Positions 10,842 to 21,008 of a stretch of DNA of 64,000 nucleotides are shown here, piece after piece; the first letter of the stretch is position 1, and every line of letters begins with the position of its first letter. The notes under the pieces are model-generated. The model had not been told where the DNA came from, made no database searches, and was given only the letters and a program-made list of their open reading frames with translations. Both the position numbers and the translations under genes were made by a program. This DNA is from Hyaloperonospora brassicae. Its lineage: Eukaryota > Oomycota > Peronosporomycetes > Peronosporales > Peronosporaceae. Location of the stretch: assembly GCA_947650285.1 (NCBI GenBank), contig CANTFL010000570.1:62001-126000 (forward strand). The letters run 5' to 3'.

Positions 10842-11687
10842 TGGAATGGGTGATAGGGAGGAATACGGTGCGCTCTATTTCGCGTCGAGACGTGTGGGAC
10901 GAGAAGGGACCACGACGCCGCCACGAACGACAGGAAAAAGGAAAAGAACAAATAGATACATTCCCTTTCTTACGAGTTGCGGCTTTCTCTATTGCGCGAG
11001 AGGATCTGCAGACAAAGTGGAGCCAGTTAGTTGCTGGAAAAAGCGGACAAAAAGTCGTTCGGACGCTCATCCCCTTTGTTGCACGGGATCAATTATGGAC
11101 CGACCGCTAGACCACCGGCCGGTCAGTCTGTCGAGTCCAGTGAGACCGAAAGAGCTCTTTGGGTCACGCCACAGCTCAACACTTACTGCGCTTCGGCGAC
11201 GCGGTCGGCAGTCAAAAGCCTCGCGGGTGCAACAGCCACTGTCACGTCAAGTTTATTCGACTACATGTACGTCGTGCACGAACAAATCGCTGAAACTCCG
11301 ACGCGCGTGTTTTTTCGCGTGCGGAGCTATTGCGAACGTGTGGATCGGCACCGATCAGCAGCTGATGGCACGCGCTCGACCGCCACCGGTTGTGTCGGTC
11401 TGTGGGCATATGTGTTGTTGGTGTTGCAACACTTGTGGCTCTGCGCACACGTCTGCACTCAGTTGTCTCTGTGTGTCTCTCTCTCTCTCTCTCTCACTCT
11501 CGTCCGCGACGTCTCGCTCCATTGCGTCAAGTCCGGCGCTGTCGGTCGATCCAACACACTCTGTCATTCTAAAGTTCCATCTCCGCTGCAAAGCCTCGTG
11601 ATGCACTCCCGTCCTCATCATCATCTCCTCCTCTTCACCTCATCATCATCACCAGGTCCTCTCGACTCGGCACGTCATTCCATTGCG
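10842..11687. other. Intergenic between two minus-strand genes
   Basis: Holds open frames on the plus strand up to about 790 nt but with biased, low-complexity composition (CT and CTG repeats near 11470-11500 and 11720-11760) and no domain. Probably the 3' region of the CCT gene and upstream region of the exonuclease gene. Confidence 0.45.
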
Positions 11688-13274
11688 TCACACACTTGCA
11701 ATCATCCGCGCGAACGGCAGAGCTGCTGCTGCTGCTGTTGTTGCTACTGCTGCTGCACTTGTTACTGGTGCTGCGACGGACGCCGACTTGGCCACGGAAG
11801 CCGAAGCCTGCTTTGCTGCTGATGCCAGTGACGACAGACTCGAGGGCGTCACGTGGGACTTGATGGTGTGTGCAGGAGGCATCGCTGGTGAAGCCATTGC
11901 GTCGACAGCAGAGGTCGAAAACGGATACTCGATCGAAGCTGAAGCCGTCGACGATGGCACCACGTCGGCCTTTGTGTCGCTGCTGGTCTCGAGCCCCACG
12001 CGCACGAACCGGCCCTTGATACGCGGACGGTCGTCTGCCAGTTTCTTCCTACAGTCGTACTTGATGCTCTTCTTCCACGTGCGGTTCTTGCGCTTCTCGT
12101 GGAACTTTTGCAGCCGTAGCTTCCGTGCTGCTGGACTATACGCGCCAATCTTCTTTCCCAACGCACTTGACGATGGCGCAGTCGTCTCGATGTTCAACAC
12201 GCTGAGTACCGGGTCCACGGACGAACTGACCGATAGCGAGGAGGTGCAGCTACTTGCAGCAGACCCTTGCACCTGCTGCGTCTGAGGCTCCTCCGATTTT
12301 GCAGGGGTCGACTTGGCTGTCTGAGAGCAAGAAGCAGCAGCAGCTTTAGTGTCCACGGCTGTCGACGTACGTCTGGTCAACGTATCTTCCTGCACATTCT
12401 CTGCTTCCTTCTCGACGACAAAGAGACCCACACGCTTCCTGCTTGAAGCGCTCGTTGGCGACGGGATCGTAAAGTTCATCGTGTCAAAGCTCATGAGGAG
12501 CTTCTCGGCGTCCTTGGCGTTCGTGCTCGACTCCAAGCGGATGTAGACGGGATCAACTACACGTGCAATCAATCAAGCAAGCAAGCAGCAAGCACATCCA
12601 ACACGTGGCAAGGCACGAATGTGAGCACGCGTTCAGTAGAGCTCTCTCGCCAACCGATCAACTGTCCACTGCGCTACTGCCAACTTGCTCCCTCGCAAGC
12701 AGTAGACAGCAGACAGTCGTCAGCCGTTCGACTGCGTCAACTACAACAAGAGCGAGCAAACACGAGCAAGCAAACACGAACCAAAGGTCGACGCCATCTC
12801 GGCCGAATCTTCGAATTCCAAGCCACTGCCCCGCAAGAAGGACGGGTGGAAGCCAAAGTCCGTGCCGTCGTGGTGGTGGGGGTCCTCCTGAGCCAGCGCG
12901 TCCATGCTGAGCGTCAGGTCCATCTCGTTGTGGTCCACCCAGTCAATGTCCTGGTTCAAACTGTCGTCAAAGTCCATCGCGCGCGCGTAATAGTCGTCAC
13001 TGGCACTCACTGCCACCGCTATATCTGCTCCCATGCCATCTCTTGTGCCATGCAGAGCAACGACGTCTCGGTCCTGCTGTACCTTGTAGCTGCCCTCCTC
13101 GTGGCGCACCTTCTGCTGCTTTGTCTTCTTCGTGTGTACGTCTCGATCGTCGCCACCTATTGCCGACGACTTGGACGGCTGCGACCGCTTATGACGGACA
13201 GTACTGAGCTTCTCGTGCGGCGACAGGCACAGGACGGACTTACCCTCTTCACTGGTCCTCGGCGACTTGATCAT
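11688..13274 (-). CDS. CCT-motif (CONSTANS-like) nuclear regulator
   Basis: Two exons, 13274-12782 and 12556-11688, with a 225-nt intron; 453 residues. The second exon carries a CCT motif (RKLRLQKFHEKRKNRTW, then KYDCRKKLADDRPRIKGRF), the Arg/Lys-rich DNA/NF-Y-binding module of plant CONSTANS/TOC1-type proteins. Downstream is an Ala/Ser-rich C terminus including poly-Ala from CAG-type repeats. The first exon encodes a basic stretch and an acidic segment (DFDDSLNQDIDWVDHNEMDL) that looks like an activation domain. CCT proteins are common in plants and also occur in stramenopiles. The join (TTTG/GTTCGT...TAG/TTGAT) restores frame. ATG 13274 (MIKSPRTSEE) is the most plausible start; earlier in-frame ATGs lie in Arg-rich, unlikely sequence. 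A TGACGT array and a G4 motif lie just upstream. Confidence 0.8.
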
Positions 13275-13364
13275 GTGCGCCAAAAGGTGTCTCTGTACTG
13301 GAGAAACAGAGCGACGGGATAGTGGAACAAAACGGCGGACTTGACGGACGGAACGGACGCGTCG

Positions 13365-13390
13365 TGACGTGACGCGTCGTGACGTGACGT
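13365..13390. promoter_or_regulatory. Tandem TGACGT (bZIP/CRE-like) sites
   Basis: Three TGACGT cores at 13365-13370, 13380-13385 and 13385-13390, within a 15-bp tandem repeat, about 90-115 nt upstream of the CCT gene's ATG. TGACGT is the half-site/CRE core bound by bZIP factors in many eukaryotes. Use here is inferred. Confidence 0.5.
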
Positions 13391-13442
13391 TGTTATTACT
13401 GTGATGGGTGTCAAAGATATGGACTGGTCGGTCGTGCGTGGC

Positions 13443-13457
13443 GGGCGGGCGGGCGGG
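13443..13457 (+). promoter_or_regulatory. G-quadruplex motif upstream of the CCT gene
   Basis: Four GGG tracts with single C loops, about 170 nt upstream of the ATG at 13274 and on the opposite strand from the gene's coding strand. Confidence 0.55.
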
Positions 13458-16400
13458 CGCGTGCGACGGTGTGTCACCCCCCTCGCTCCTTGTCGCGTTT
13501 GCAGAGGATTGCAAAATGGCAGGCAAACGGAGCTGCTCAGGGGCACGACGACGAAAAAAGCACATCGAAGGGAAGATAAATAAAACGGATATAAAAAGCA
13601 GGGACATGCCACGGGGTGTCGCGATTGGTGCATTCTCGGGCGTGAACAGCCTCGAGTACTTGATTGTTGGGCGCCTAAATGCGAGACGTCCGCGCGCGAG
13701 CCAATGAGCGGCCGGACACGGAAAAAGAGCGGGCGGCTGCAGACGGCCCTTATCCGTAATCCCCTTGCCGCTGCTGGGCACAAAAGGAGGTTCGCTACGA
13801 TAAGGTCGGGCCCGCCGGGATCGAAAAGTATCTGGAGAGACAGACGACTACGCTTGCACGCTTTCTTAGCAGTGAGTGTTCAGGAAAACGCACGCGAGCC
13901 ATCTGCGGTGGTCAAACCATCACAACGGAATTGGATGACGCCGTGTATTGCTATCTCCCTGTCCTCCGATGCGCTGGTTCACTGGGGCGAAATGTCCCGC
14001 TGACTATAACCAAAACAACAACAACAATTGCAGGACTTGCACGACTTGCACGACTTGCTGTACGTGTGCACCATATCAATGGACTGGATAATGGCCGGTG
14101 CCTGCCAGATCCTGACTGATCTGCAATGTTGAGCTCGTCGGTCAGGTCTTTGCGGGAAAGGTCCGGTCACGTGAAGAAAAGAGCCTTTGGTTGTCCAGCG
14201 CCCTGGCTTTCGCTGGCAGTCGAAGTCTGTTCGCACTGAATGTCAGTACGGGGAAGGCCTGAGGTGGCCGGTCTCGAGCTTGAGCTTGAGCTTGAGCAAA
14301 AGCGTTTCGAGCGGTGCACACAGCGCATTCTCTCTGTTCACCACTCGTCCTATCGTCGTGCTACCACGACGCCCTTGTGGAGGGAGACTGACTGACTAGT
14401 AACGCAATGGATCGTGGTGATGGCCGACGTCGATGCGGCCCTTTTGTTCCCGATGTTGGGGGGGCGTTCAATGCACAACTGTGCGAGTGGCCTTTCAACG
14501 CGTCTCACTTGCACTGCTCCAAAGGCAAGAAACAACGCGCCAAAGCCAATGCGCTCCACGGGCTTTTTCAACGTCTTGCGGTCACACTGTGTAGGGAAAG
14601 GCATGAAGAGGCAGCGTGTTTTCTCGAGCATACCACCTGACATTGCATCGCAGGCGATGACAAAGCCGCAGCCGCCGGCTGACTGAACTGGCTTTCACTT
14701 TGGCTGACGTCCACGGCCACAGTGCGCTGAAAAGCACACAGTTGATGGTCGACAGGAAGTGTGAGCCCATCAGACGACTCGCTGACGTAGCAACAGGTCG
14801 GCCGTGACATGGCCCTGTCAACAATGGCACTTGTTCGAGCGCAAACTTCCGTAAGCAGTTTTCGCAGTAGTGGCAGGCAGCGCATTCGCTGGCCATACAT
14901 ACCTAACGTCTGACGCTTCTGTCGTTGCACATCAGGCAGTCGGAGCTCGAATCAGACCACGCAGTCGGTGGTCGATCGAACGGGAGAGTTGTCTTGTCCA
15001 GCGACCTTCAGCACAAGTCTGCAGATTGAGCTGCAACAAGAGAGACGCGGCCACGAAGTCTCGGGATCCGTTCGATGGAAAGAGTACCGTCGTTCAGGTC
15101 GTGGAAGTTGTCGATCCCAGGAAAGGCGACAGCACGATAGGTATCCGCATAAGAGAGACTCTAGAGGTATCGAAATGTGCTCTCTGACAGCAAACTTCCG
15201 CGTGTTGCATCAATGAACGACTGAGTACTACTGCCTGCCCGCCATCGGCCGTTTCTTGCCGACTATGCCACCTCAGGGATAGACGCAGTGTGCGGCTGAT
15301 GAGTGGCCCCATGCGAAAGCCTCACTACCTTCATGCGCGTAAGGGAATGTGGATGTCCACAGTTGTCGTTCACGACTGTGGGAAATGGACAGAGGAGAGA
15401 AAGCACAATCCCAATGACATCGACTCAGTTGCAAGTCGGGTCAGCATCAGCTATGCGCTGCATCGTCTCTCCTGCGATTCGATCACACGTCTCCAGGCAG
15501 CCAAGACACGCACATCTCACTCGTAGTCGGATGTCCTTATAGCTCGAGCTCGAGTGTACGCTCATGCAAAGTCTGCTCCGACGTGGTCGACAGCTGCTTG
15601 CGGCTTCGGTCCAAGGAGGTCACATGTATTCGAAACCAACACTTGACGGCTATTCGTATCGGGCAGTATCGATTTCGTTTCGACGTGGCGGTCGCACGCT
15701 GAATCAACTACATCAACCGTAGCTGATTCTCAACAACTCGTTCATTGATGTCACTCAGTAAGCCGGTGATCAAGTAGCAAGCCGTCCCTGCCGTCAGAAG
15801 CTGAAGTGAGTGATCGTCTGAGGAAGCAGCTACGGATACTAAGCGCCATGTCCTCGACATACAAAGAAACTGGAGTTTGTACTCCTACTTTCTCCAGACG
15901 CGGCATCGAACAAGTGCATTGCAGTCGATGCCACGCAGATCGTTGCGGTCTGGTTTCTTCTCTCAGCTATTCAGCACGAATGTGCCGTTCCTGTTTCGTG
16001 TCTAGCCGAAGAAGCGCAGTCAGTGAAGTGAACGAACGCAACTCGCAAAGGTAGGCTTCGATTGCTCAATTCCAGGACTTTGATCAAGCAGTTCAAATGT
16101 CACGTACACGTCGGCATACTCAATGACATCCCGTCGGTCCAACCAGTCACAGACAGAGAGACTCAGTAGCGCAGATTAGTAGCACTCACGCGAAACAAAC
16201 GTCTCGTCGAAATCGCCACGACTGAGCACGCCAGGAGAAGAGGAAGAAATCTACAGCGTTATCTTGTCAAGTTATAGTGGCCGAAGACCAGTCGATGCAT
16301 GTGTCAATGGAGCAAGCAAGTTGGGCATATGCCAGGACGTTGTGTTTGGCCTCGGCAACTTGGTCAAGCTGGCGCCCCTCCTCTCAAAACATTGCCGGCA

Positions 16401-17234
16401 ACCTACAAGAGGATAACACATTCAGCACCGGGCTTCGACACGCGTGTTGACAGCTCGCGCACCATATACTATGCGACCGCCGTATCTGAAAACGAGTAGT
16501 GCTGCAATCCAGTGCACTTGGAGCTGGTGAGTGAGCGCGTGCCATGTCCTCGATGTACAGAGCATCACGGACGTGCGCCTTCCAACACAATATACCTATA
16601 CTGCACTTATCTTGGCTGTGTCCTCGGATCAGGCGATGGCCACGCATTGACACCGAGTCCCACTCGAGGGCGATGGATTGTGCGGGAGGTATTCAAATGA
16701 CTACGGTGCCGCGCACACAAAGACTGACATCAGGAAGAAGTCGCACATTTTGTCAGGATCCTAAACGCGATGGACTGACTTTGCAGACATCAACAATGAC
16801 TTGAGGTCTACACCGTTCCGTATGAGCGCCAAGCTACTGCCGTCTACTACGATGTCAGTTGCGCGTTTTCTCGTCACGAGGACTGGCACGACGTGTCAGG
16901 TGATTCAATGCCAACATCGTCCGGTACGGTCGTACAATATGCGAGACATGCTGTTCCGAAATTGGGATGTCAAAAACCAATATCGAGAGATCGAATGGAG
17001 TCCAAGGAAACAAACAACGCACAACAACACATGTCAAGCGCAACTTTATGTAATGACGAAGGAATTTCCACCGAAGAGTATCTACCGTCGAGCTTGGGAA
17101 GAAATGAACAACTAGTCACCGCGTTTCCACGCTGCTTACTGCTGAGCTTCGCTTGTTGTAGAGATGAAAGACCGCCAACGCGATGCTCGCTCAGTTCTCG
17201 ACCAGTTTGCATGGACACGACAGCGCATTCACAT
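13458..17234. other. Long stretch without a supported gene
   Basis: Many short frames on both strands; none over about 140 codons and none with a clear domain. Divergent CCAAT boxes (13624-13628 as ATTGG, 13701-13705) suggest a promoter area near 13.65 kb. Cys-rich exon-like frames occur on the minus strand at 14.6-15.2 kb (separate entry). Frames at 16.80-17.30 kb (plus) are moderately protein-like but conflict with one another. Composition is not obviously transposon-derived. Confidence 0.4.
14580..15170 (-). other. Unresolved Cys-rich exon-like frames
   Basis: On the minus strand one frame at about 15043-15150 reads AFPGIDNFHDLNDG and continues SIERIPRLRG, after a plausible acceptor. A second has CLMCND at 14927-14938, and a third at about 14854-14892 has SECAACHYCENCLRKF. 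Paired Cys/His spacing suggests a zinc-binding domain (RING- or FYVE-like), but no continuous model could be built without stops. May be a multi-exon gene or a pseudogene. Confidence 0.22.
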
Positions 17235-18488
17235 CTAAGCACGGAGACGACGGCGGCACGCGGAATGAGTCGGAGGCTTAAAGTCCTCGCCGCCTTCCTC
17301 CTCTGACGTTGGTGGCCCCGAAGTCATGCCTCCCAAGTCGTCTTTCAAACCTCCTCCCAAGCCTCCTCCCAAGCCGCCCAAGTCTGGCGTCGGGGTGGGC
17401 TCCAGACCAAGTCCTTCGTCCGGTCCACCACCCTCATATTCACTCGGCTTGCTGCCCTCCATCTCACTTAGTCCGCCGCCAAGTCCTTTCCCGCCAAGTC
17501 CACCTAGTCCGCTTCCAGCTGGATCACCACCCTCGAGTTCACTTGGATCACCTCCCTCGAGTTCACTTGGCTTGCTGCCCTCCATCTCACTTGGTCCGCC
17601 GCCAAGTCCAAGTCCGCCAAGTCCACCTAGTCCGCTTCCAGCTGATTCACCACCCTCGAGTTCACTTGGATCACCACCCTCGAGTTCACTTGGATCTCCA
17701 CCCTCGAGTTCACTTGGCTTGCTGCCCTCCATCTCACTTAGTCCGCCGCCAAGTCCTTTTCCGCCAAGTCCACCTAGTCCGCTTCCAGCTGGATCACCAC
17801 CCTCGAGTTCACTTGGATCACCTCCCTCGAGTTCACTTGGCTTGCTGCCCTCCATCTCACTTGTTTCGCCGCCAAGTCCAAGTCCGCCAAGTCCACCTAG
17901 TCCGCTTCCAGCTGGATCACCACCCTCGAGTTCACTTGGATCACCTCCCTCGAGTTCACTTGGCTTGCTGCCCTCCATCTCACTTGTTTCGCCGCCAAGT
18001 CCAAGTCCGCCAAGTCCACCTAGTCCGCTTCCAGCTGGATCACCACCCTCGAGTTCACTTGGATCACCTCCCTCGAGTTCACTTGGCTTGCTGCCCTCCA
18101 TCTCACTTGTTTCGCCGCCAAGTCCAAGTCCGCCAAGTCCACCTAGTCCGCTTCCAGCTGGTTCACCACCCTCGGGTACACTTGGATCACCACCCCCGAG
18201 CCCACTTAGATCACCACCACCCCCGCCTCCACTTGGTAATCCAGAACCGCCTTCCACCTCTTCTTCCTCTTCCTCCTCTTCTTTCTCAGTTGCGGACCCC
18301 TCTTTACCCAGGTCGGGTAACCCAGTGATGGAGCTCAACGATGCATCCTTGTTGCTGCCCATCGACTCAAACAACGGAACAACACCCGTCTTTGACGGAC
18401 CGGATAGGCTGTCTGGATTGCCCATTGACTTGGCAGAAGCTGCAGCCGCAGCAGCGATGATCAACGCAGCTGTAAGAAACACTTTCAT
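17235..18488 (-). CDS. Secreted Gly/Glu/Ser-rich repeat protein
   Basis: 417 residues. Residues 1-19 are a clear signal peptide (MKVFLTAALIIAAAAAASA), which fixes the start at 18488 although the frame is open further upstream. A Glu run follows, then about six tandem 41-residue units of the type GLGGLGGLGLGGETSEMEG, then SKPSELEGGDPSELEGGDPAG. In one unit an extra 8-residue GGDPSELE block is inserted. The C terminus is basic (CRRRLRA) and has a single Cys. There is no catalytic domain. Composition (Gly, Glu, Ser, Pro; almost no hydrophobic core) suggests an extended extracellular or cell-wall protein; the function is unknown. The acidic, low-complexity style is shared with the GH12 tail at 2440-2798. 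Confidence 0.8.
   Translation of the reverse strand: MKVFLTAALIIAAAAAASAKSMGNPDSLSGPSKTGVVPLFESMGSNKDASLSSITGLPDLGKEGSATEKEEEEEEEEVEGGSGLPSGGGGGGDLSGLGGGDPSVPEGGEPAGSGLGGLGGLGLGGETSEMEGSKPSELEGGDPSELEGGDPAGSGLGGLGGLGLGGETSEMEGSKPSELEGGDPSELEGGDPAGSGLGGLGGLGLGGETSEMEGSKPSELEGGDPSELEGGDPAGSGLGGLGGKGLGGGLSEMEGSKPSELEGGDPSELEGGDPSELEGGESAGSGLGGLGGLGLGGGPSEMEGSKPSELEGGDPSELEGGDPAGSGLGGLGGKGLGGGLSEMEGSKPSEYEGGGPDEGLGLEPTPTPDLGGLGGGLGGGLKDDLGGMTSGPPTSEEEGGEDFKPPTHSACRRRLRA
17511..18160. repeat. 123-bp coding minisatellite
   Basis: A landmark string (gcttccagct) recurs at 17511, 17634, 17781, 17904, 18027 and 18150. The spacings are 123, 147, 123, 123 and 123 bp; the 147 interval carries a 24-bp internal duplication. 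Copies are nearly identical at DNA level, pointing to recent expansion or homogenisation. The period is a multiple of three and preserves the secreted protein's frame. Confidence 0.95.
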
Positions 18489-18554
18489 GTCTGTGTACGC
18501 ACTGAAAGTCCAGAAGAGCGCGCGTCGGTGCGTGTCAGTGGGTGTGTATTTGAA

Positions 18555-18563
18555 GACAAATTG
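18555..18563 (-). promoter_or_regulatory. FPR-like core promoter element
   Basis: On the minus strand it reads CAATTTGTC, a match to the oomycete FPR consensus CAWTTTNYY, 67-75 nt upstream of the ATG at 18488. A second partial match (CCATTTTAC) directly precedes it. The Inr part is weak. Confidence 0.5.
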
Positions 18564-21008
18564 TAAAATGGCAAAGGCAGTGTCCGAGGCGTTCCAGCAC
18601 TTCAACCTATCGGTAGGAGCTCTTCCTCGACTGCTACTCGCCAGTGAGACTCGGCCGTCGTTCTCCAGCAACAGCTGATGTAATGGTCACGCGTCGTAGA
18701 GTCGGTACCGGACATTGAGAGACGACGTCACAACACCATCCAAAACGCATTCGTTGATCTCGTGGCTGGTTGGTACTTTGTGGTTGACGAGTTGTTGGAC
18801 ATGTGCACAAGTACCGACTTCTGGCCCACCTCACAGCACATCAAACCGCTGTCTGAATGTCCGGCAGTATACACATACATCTGAACATCAGAGGGTCGTG
18901 GCACTCCTCAATCGTGGACCATGTGCCCTCCTGCGTGGCTGCGTCTAAATTGAGAGGGGCAACTCGACAGTGCTGAAATTTCGCTGCTCGTGTCGGTTCC
19001 CAAGTCCGCCGTGTCGTTTTCCAAAGTTACAGATGTGCCGTTCTCGTCCGTCGTCGCCTATCCAGCCAAAGATGTTGGGCTGAGCTTTGCGCGACGAGCA
19101 CACGCTCGTTTCTTCGTGCTCAAGCGACCTGCCGTCCACACACAATCGTGTGGCTCGGCCAAAATTCCGTCCATCGCATGATCTCTCGACATCGTCTCAT
19201 TGCGTGCACACTCCCGTACAGATGTGCGGCTGAGAGGACAGTTGACGATACCTCTTTTGTTTTTCAGGGATACTGTTGTCCATTTGTTGCTATCCTTTGG
19301 AAACAACGGCGTCTCGATGTGGTCTTTTCGACTTCAGTTGCGCGCGCTGTGCGAACTGTATGGACATTGCCCCGAGACGTGTGGCTGAGTCGTATGTCGT
19401 TGCAGGCCCGGGACCAGTTTCGCGTCAGTCGTCGCGTCTCGCAATCGGACCGCATGTTCCTTAGATGGTCGAACAAAAAAGATGTATGGCGAACGTCGTC
19501 GAGGCGGTCGTTGCCTCCTTGCGACAGTCTCAATGGTTCAGCGTAAACGCCTCACAACGGCACTGTCAGCGAGAGCCACACAGAAGGAACGCAAATTGTT
19601 GCAAGTTGTGGCGCAGGCGCTCGACGTCTTTTTCTCATCGCTGCGTCGACGGGTTACTCACGACTACATCGAGACGACGGTCGAATTGAGGAGCACGTTC
19701 GTAGACGAACGATCGATGGCATGCGTGGGAACCACGAGCTGTAGCTGTTTGTAGCTGCTGTTCCATTCGCTCTCGTGTTTGACGGTAGTGATCGCAATTG
19801 GGCCACGACGATGGACACACGTGTGTGTGTGTGGGAGCTCTCGATCCGTTTGATCGGTTGTTGACCAGAAGTCGTAGCACGTACCTGTTTCGCCGACTGG
19901 CTGACTACCTGCCTCGTTCGTTCGTTCGTCAGAGTCGCTGGTCATTAGGCCCTTTACTTGTAGTGGACATGCGTTGCTCTGACGCCATCCTGCGGTGTAG
20001 TTGTGGGGACGCGCTGAAGAGCAGCCAAATGTACACACTCAGCGATCTCGCAAGATAAGACCTGCTACGGTATGTCTACTCTGCAGAGTTCCACAGACCC
20101 ACTACGCGGACAGCTGCAGTTGACAAAGGTGAGTACAGATGTGGGCAAATCAGCTCCAGAGCGACCGGTCGGGTGACTGCAGTGTGTTCTGGCGTTATGC
20201 ATCTAGTGGCGGTTATGGCAGCTACAGCGATAGGCTCCGCGACATCGACGACGATGAGTTCAGGAGACTAATCGGTCTCAGCTGATGATAGTGGCGATAG
20301 CACAGTCGATCTTACCGAAAAGTTGAGTCGAAGGGTAGCACAGAGTTGTTTCTGACCGTTGTCATGCCGTAGAAACTGCGTGGGTTCGCACGGGTAGATC
20401 AATGTCCCCTTCTTTCGGTGCTCGAACACATGTGTGTCGTCAAACTAGCGCTTGTGTGCGGTGATTCGTAAGGCATGGACCAAAGACGTGCACGTGTTGT
20501 ATCACCAACACAGCATACTGGTTGTCGGCGATGCATGAGAATGGCGAGCGAAGACTGTCGAGTTACCACTATGTGTGTGTATTGCGATGTTGCGACATCA
20601 GTGACGTCGTTGGGGTTGCGGAGGAACTTCTTTTTGCCGCTACAGTACATCAACCACGTTATGCTGCACTGTTCGCATGCTTTTTGTCCTTCTCCTCTAT
20701 CGACCAGCACGAGCTGCTACACGCTGAGGGATGAAAACGCTCGAGCCATCGACAGAGTGTACAGTATCGTAGTCCACATCGTTGAGACACGATCCACTCT
20801 GACAACGCTTTATGCGACATCCAGCACGAAGACGTCTCCAAGACACCGACGTGAACACGAAAGCATTCCATCATCACAACGTGCGAATGGACACACTACC
20901 ATGTCAACAAGATCGTTTTGGTACATGGGCTTCGGCTTGTTTGCAAAGACGTTGTTCCTCTTTCCTGACCAGTTTGACGTCCACTTCTTTTTTCCTCGAA
21001 ACGTATCC
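18564..21008. other. Intergenic without a firm gene
   Basis: Short frames only, apart from the exon-like chain at 19260-19754. Regions 18.7-19.2 and 20.0-21.0 kb show nothing recognisable. Confidence 0.4.
19260..19754 (+). other. Possible multi-exon gene fragment
   Basis: After a pyrimidine-rich acceptor (ctcttttgtttttcag, ending at about 19267) a frame reads VVHLLLSFGNNG and then VSMWSFRLQLRALCEL. A GTATGG donor and a cag acceptor about 55 nt later would join it to a second open frame of about 290 nt (LTTALSARATQKERKLLQVV, then AQALDVFFSSLRRR) with a possible end at 19754. Intron length and phase fit the other genes of the window. No family recognised and the start is not located. Confidence 0.3.

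Noticed and set aside
11031..11822. 263-codon plus-strand frame
   Set aside because: CT- and CTG-repeat driven composition, no domain, and overlaps the 3' part of the CCT gene.
12741..13781. Earlier ATGs for the CCT protein
   Set aside because: The sequence before 13274 is Arg/Pro/His-rich, crosses the G4 and TGACGT repeats, and looks like promoter DNA.
17511..18160. Regular repeats as a possible CRISPR array
   Set aside because: Units are contiguous with no unique spacers, in a eukaryotic coding sequence. The same holds for 44075-44207.
17309..18678. Two long plus-strand frames (339 and 450 codons) over the repeat gene
   Set aside because: They are antisense to a repeat whose period is divisible by three, so open frames are expected. 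They have no signal peptide; the minus-strand frame has a clear one and a promoter element.
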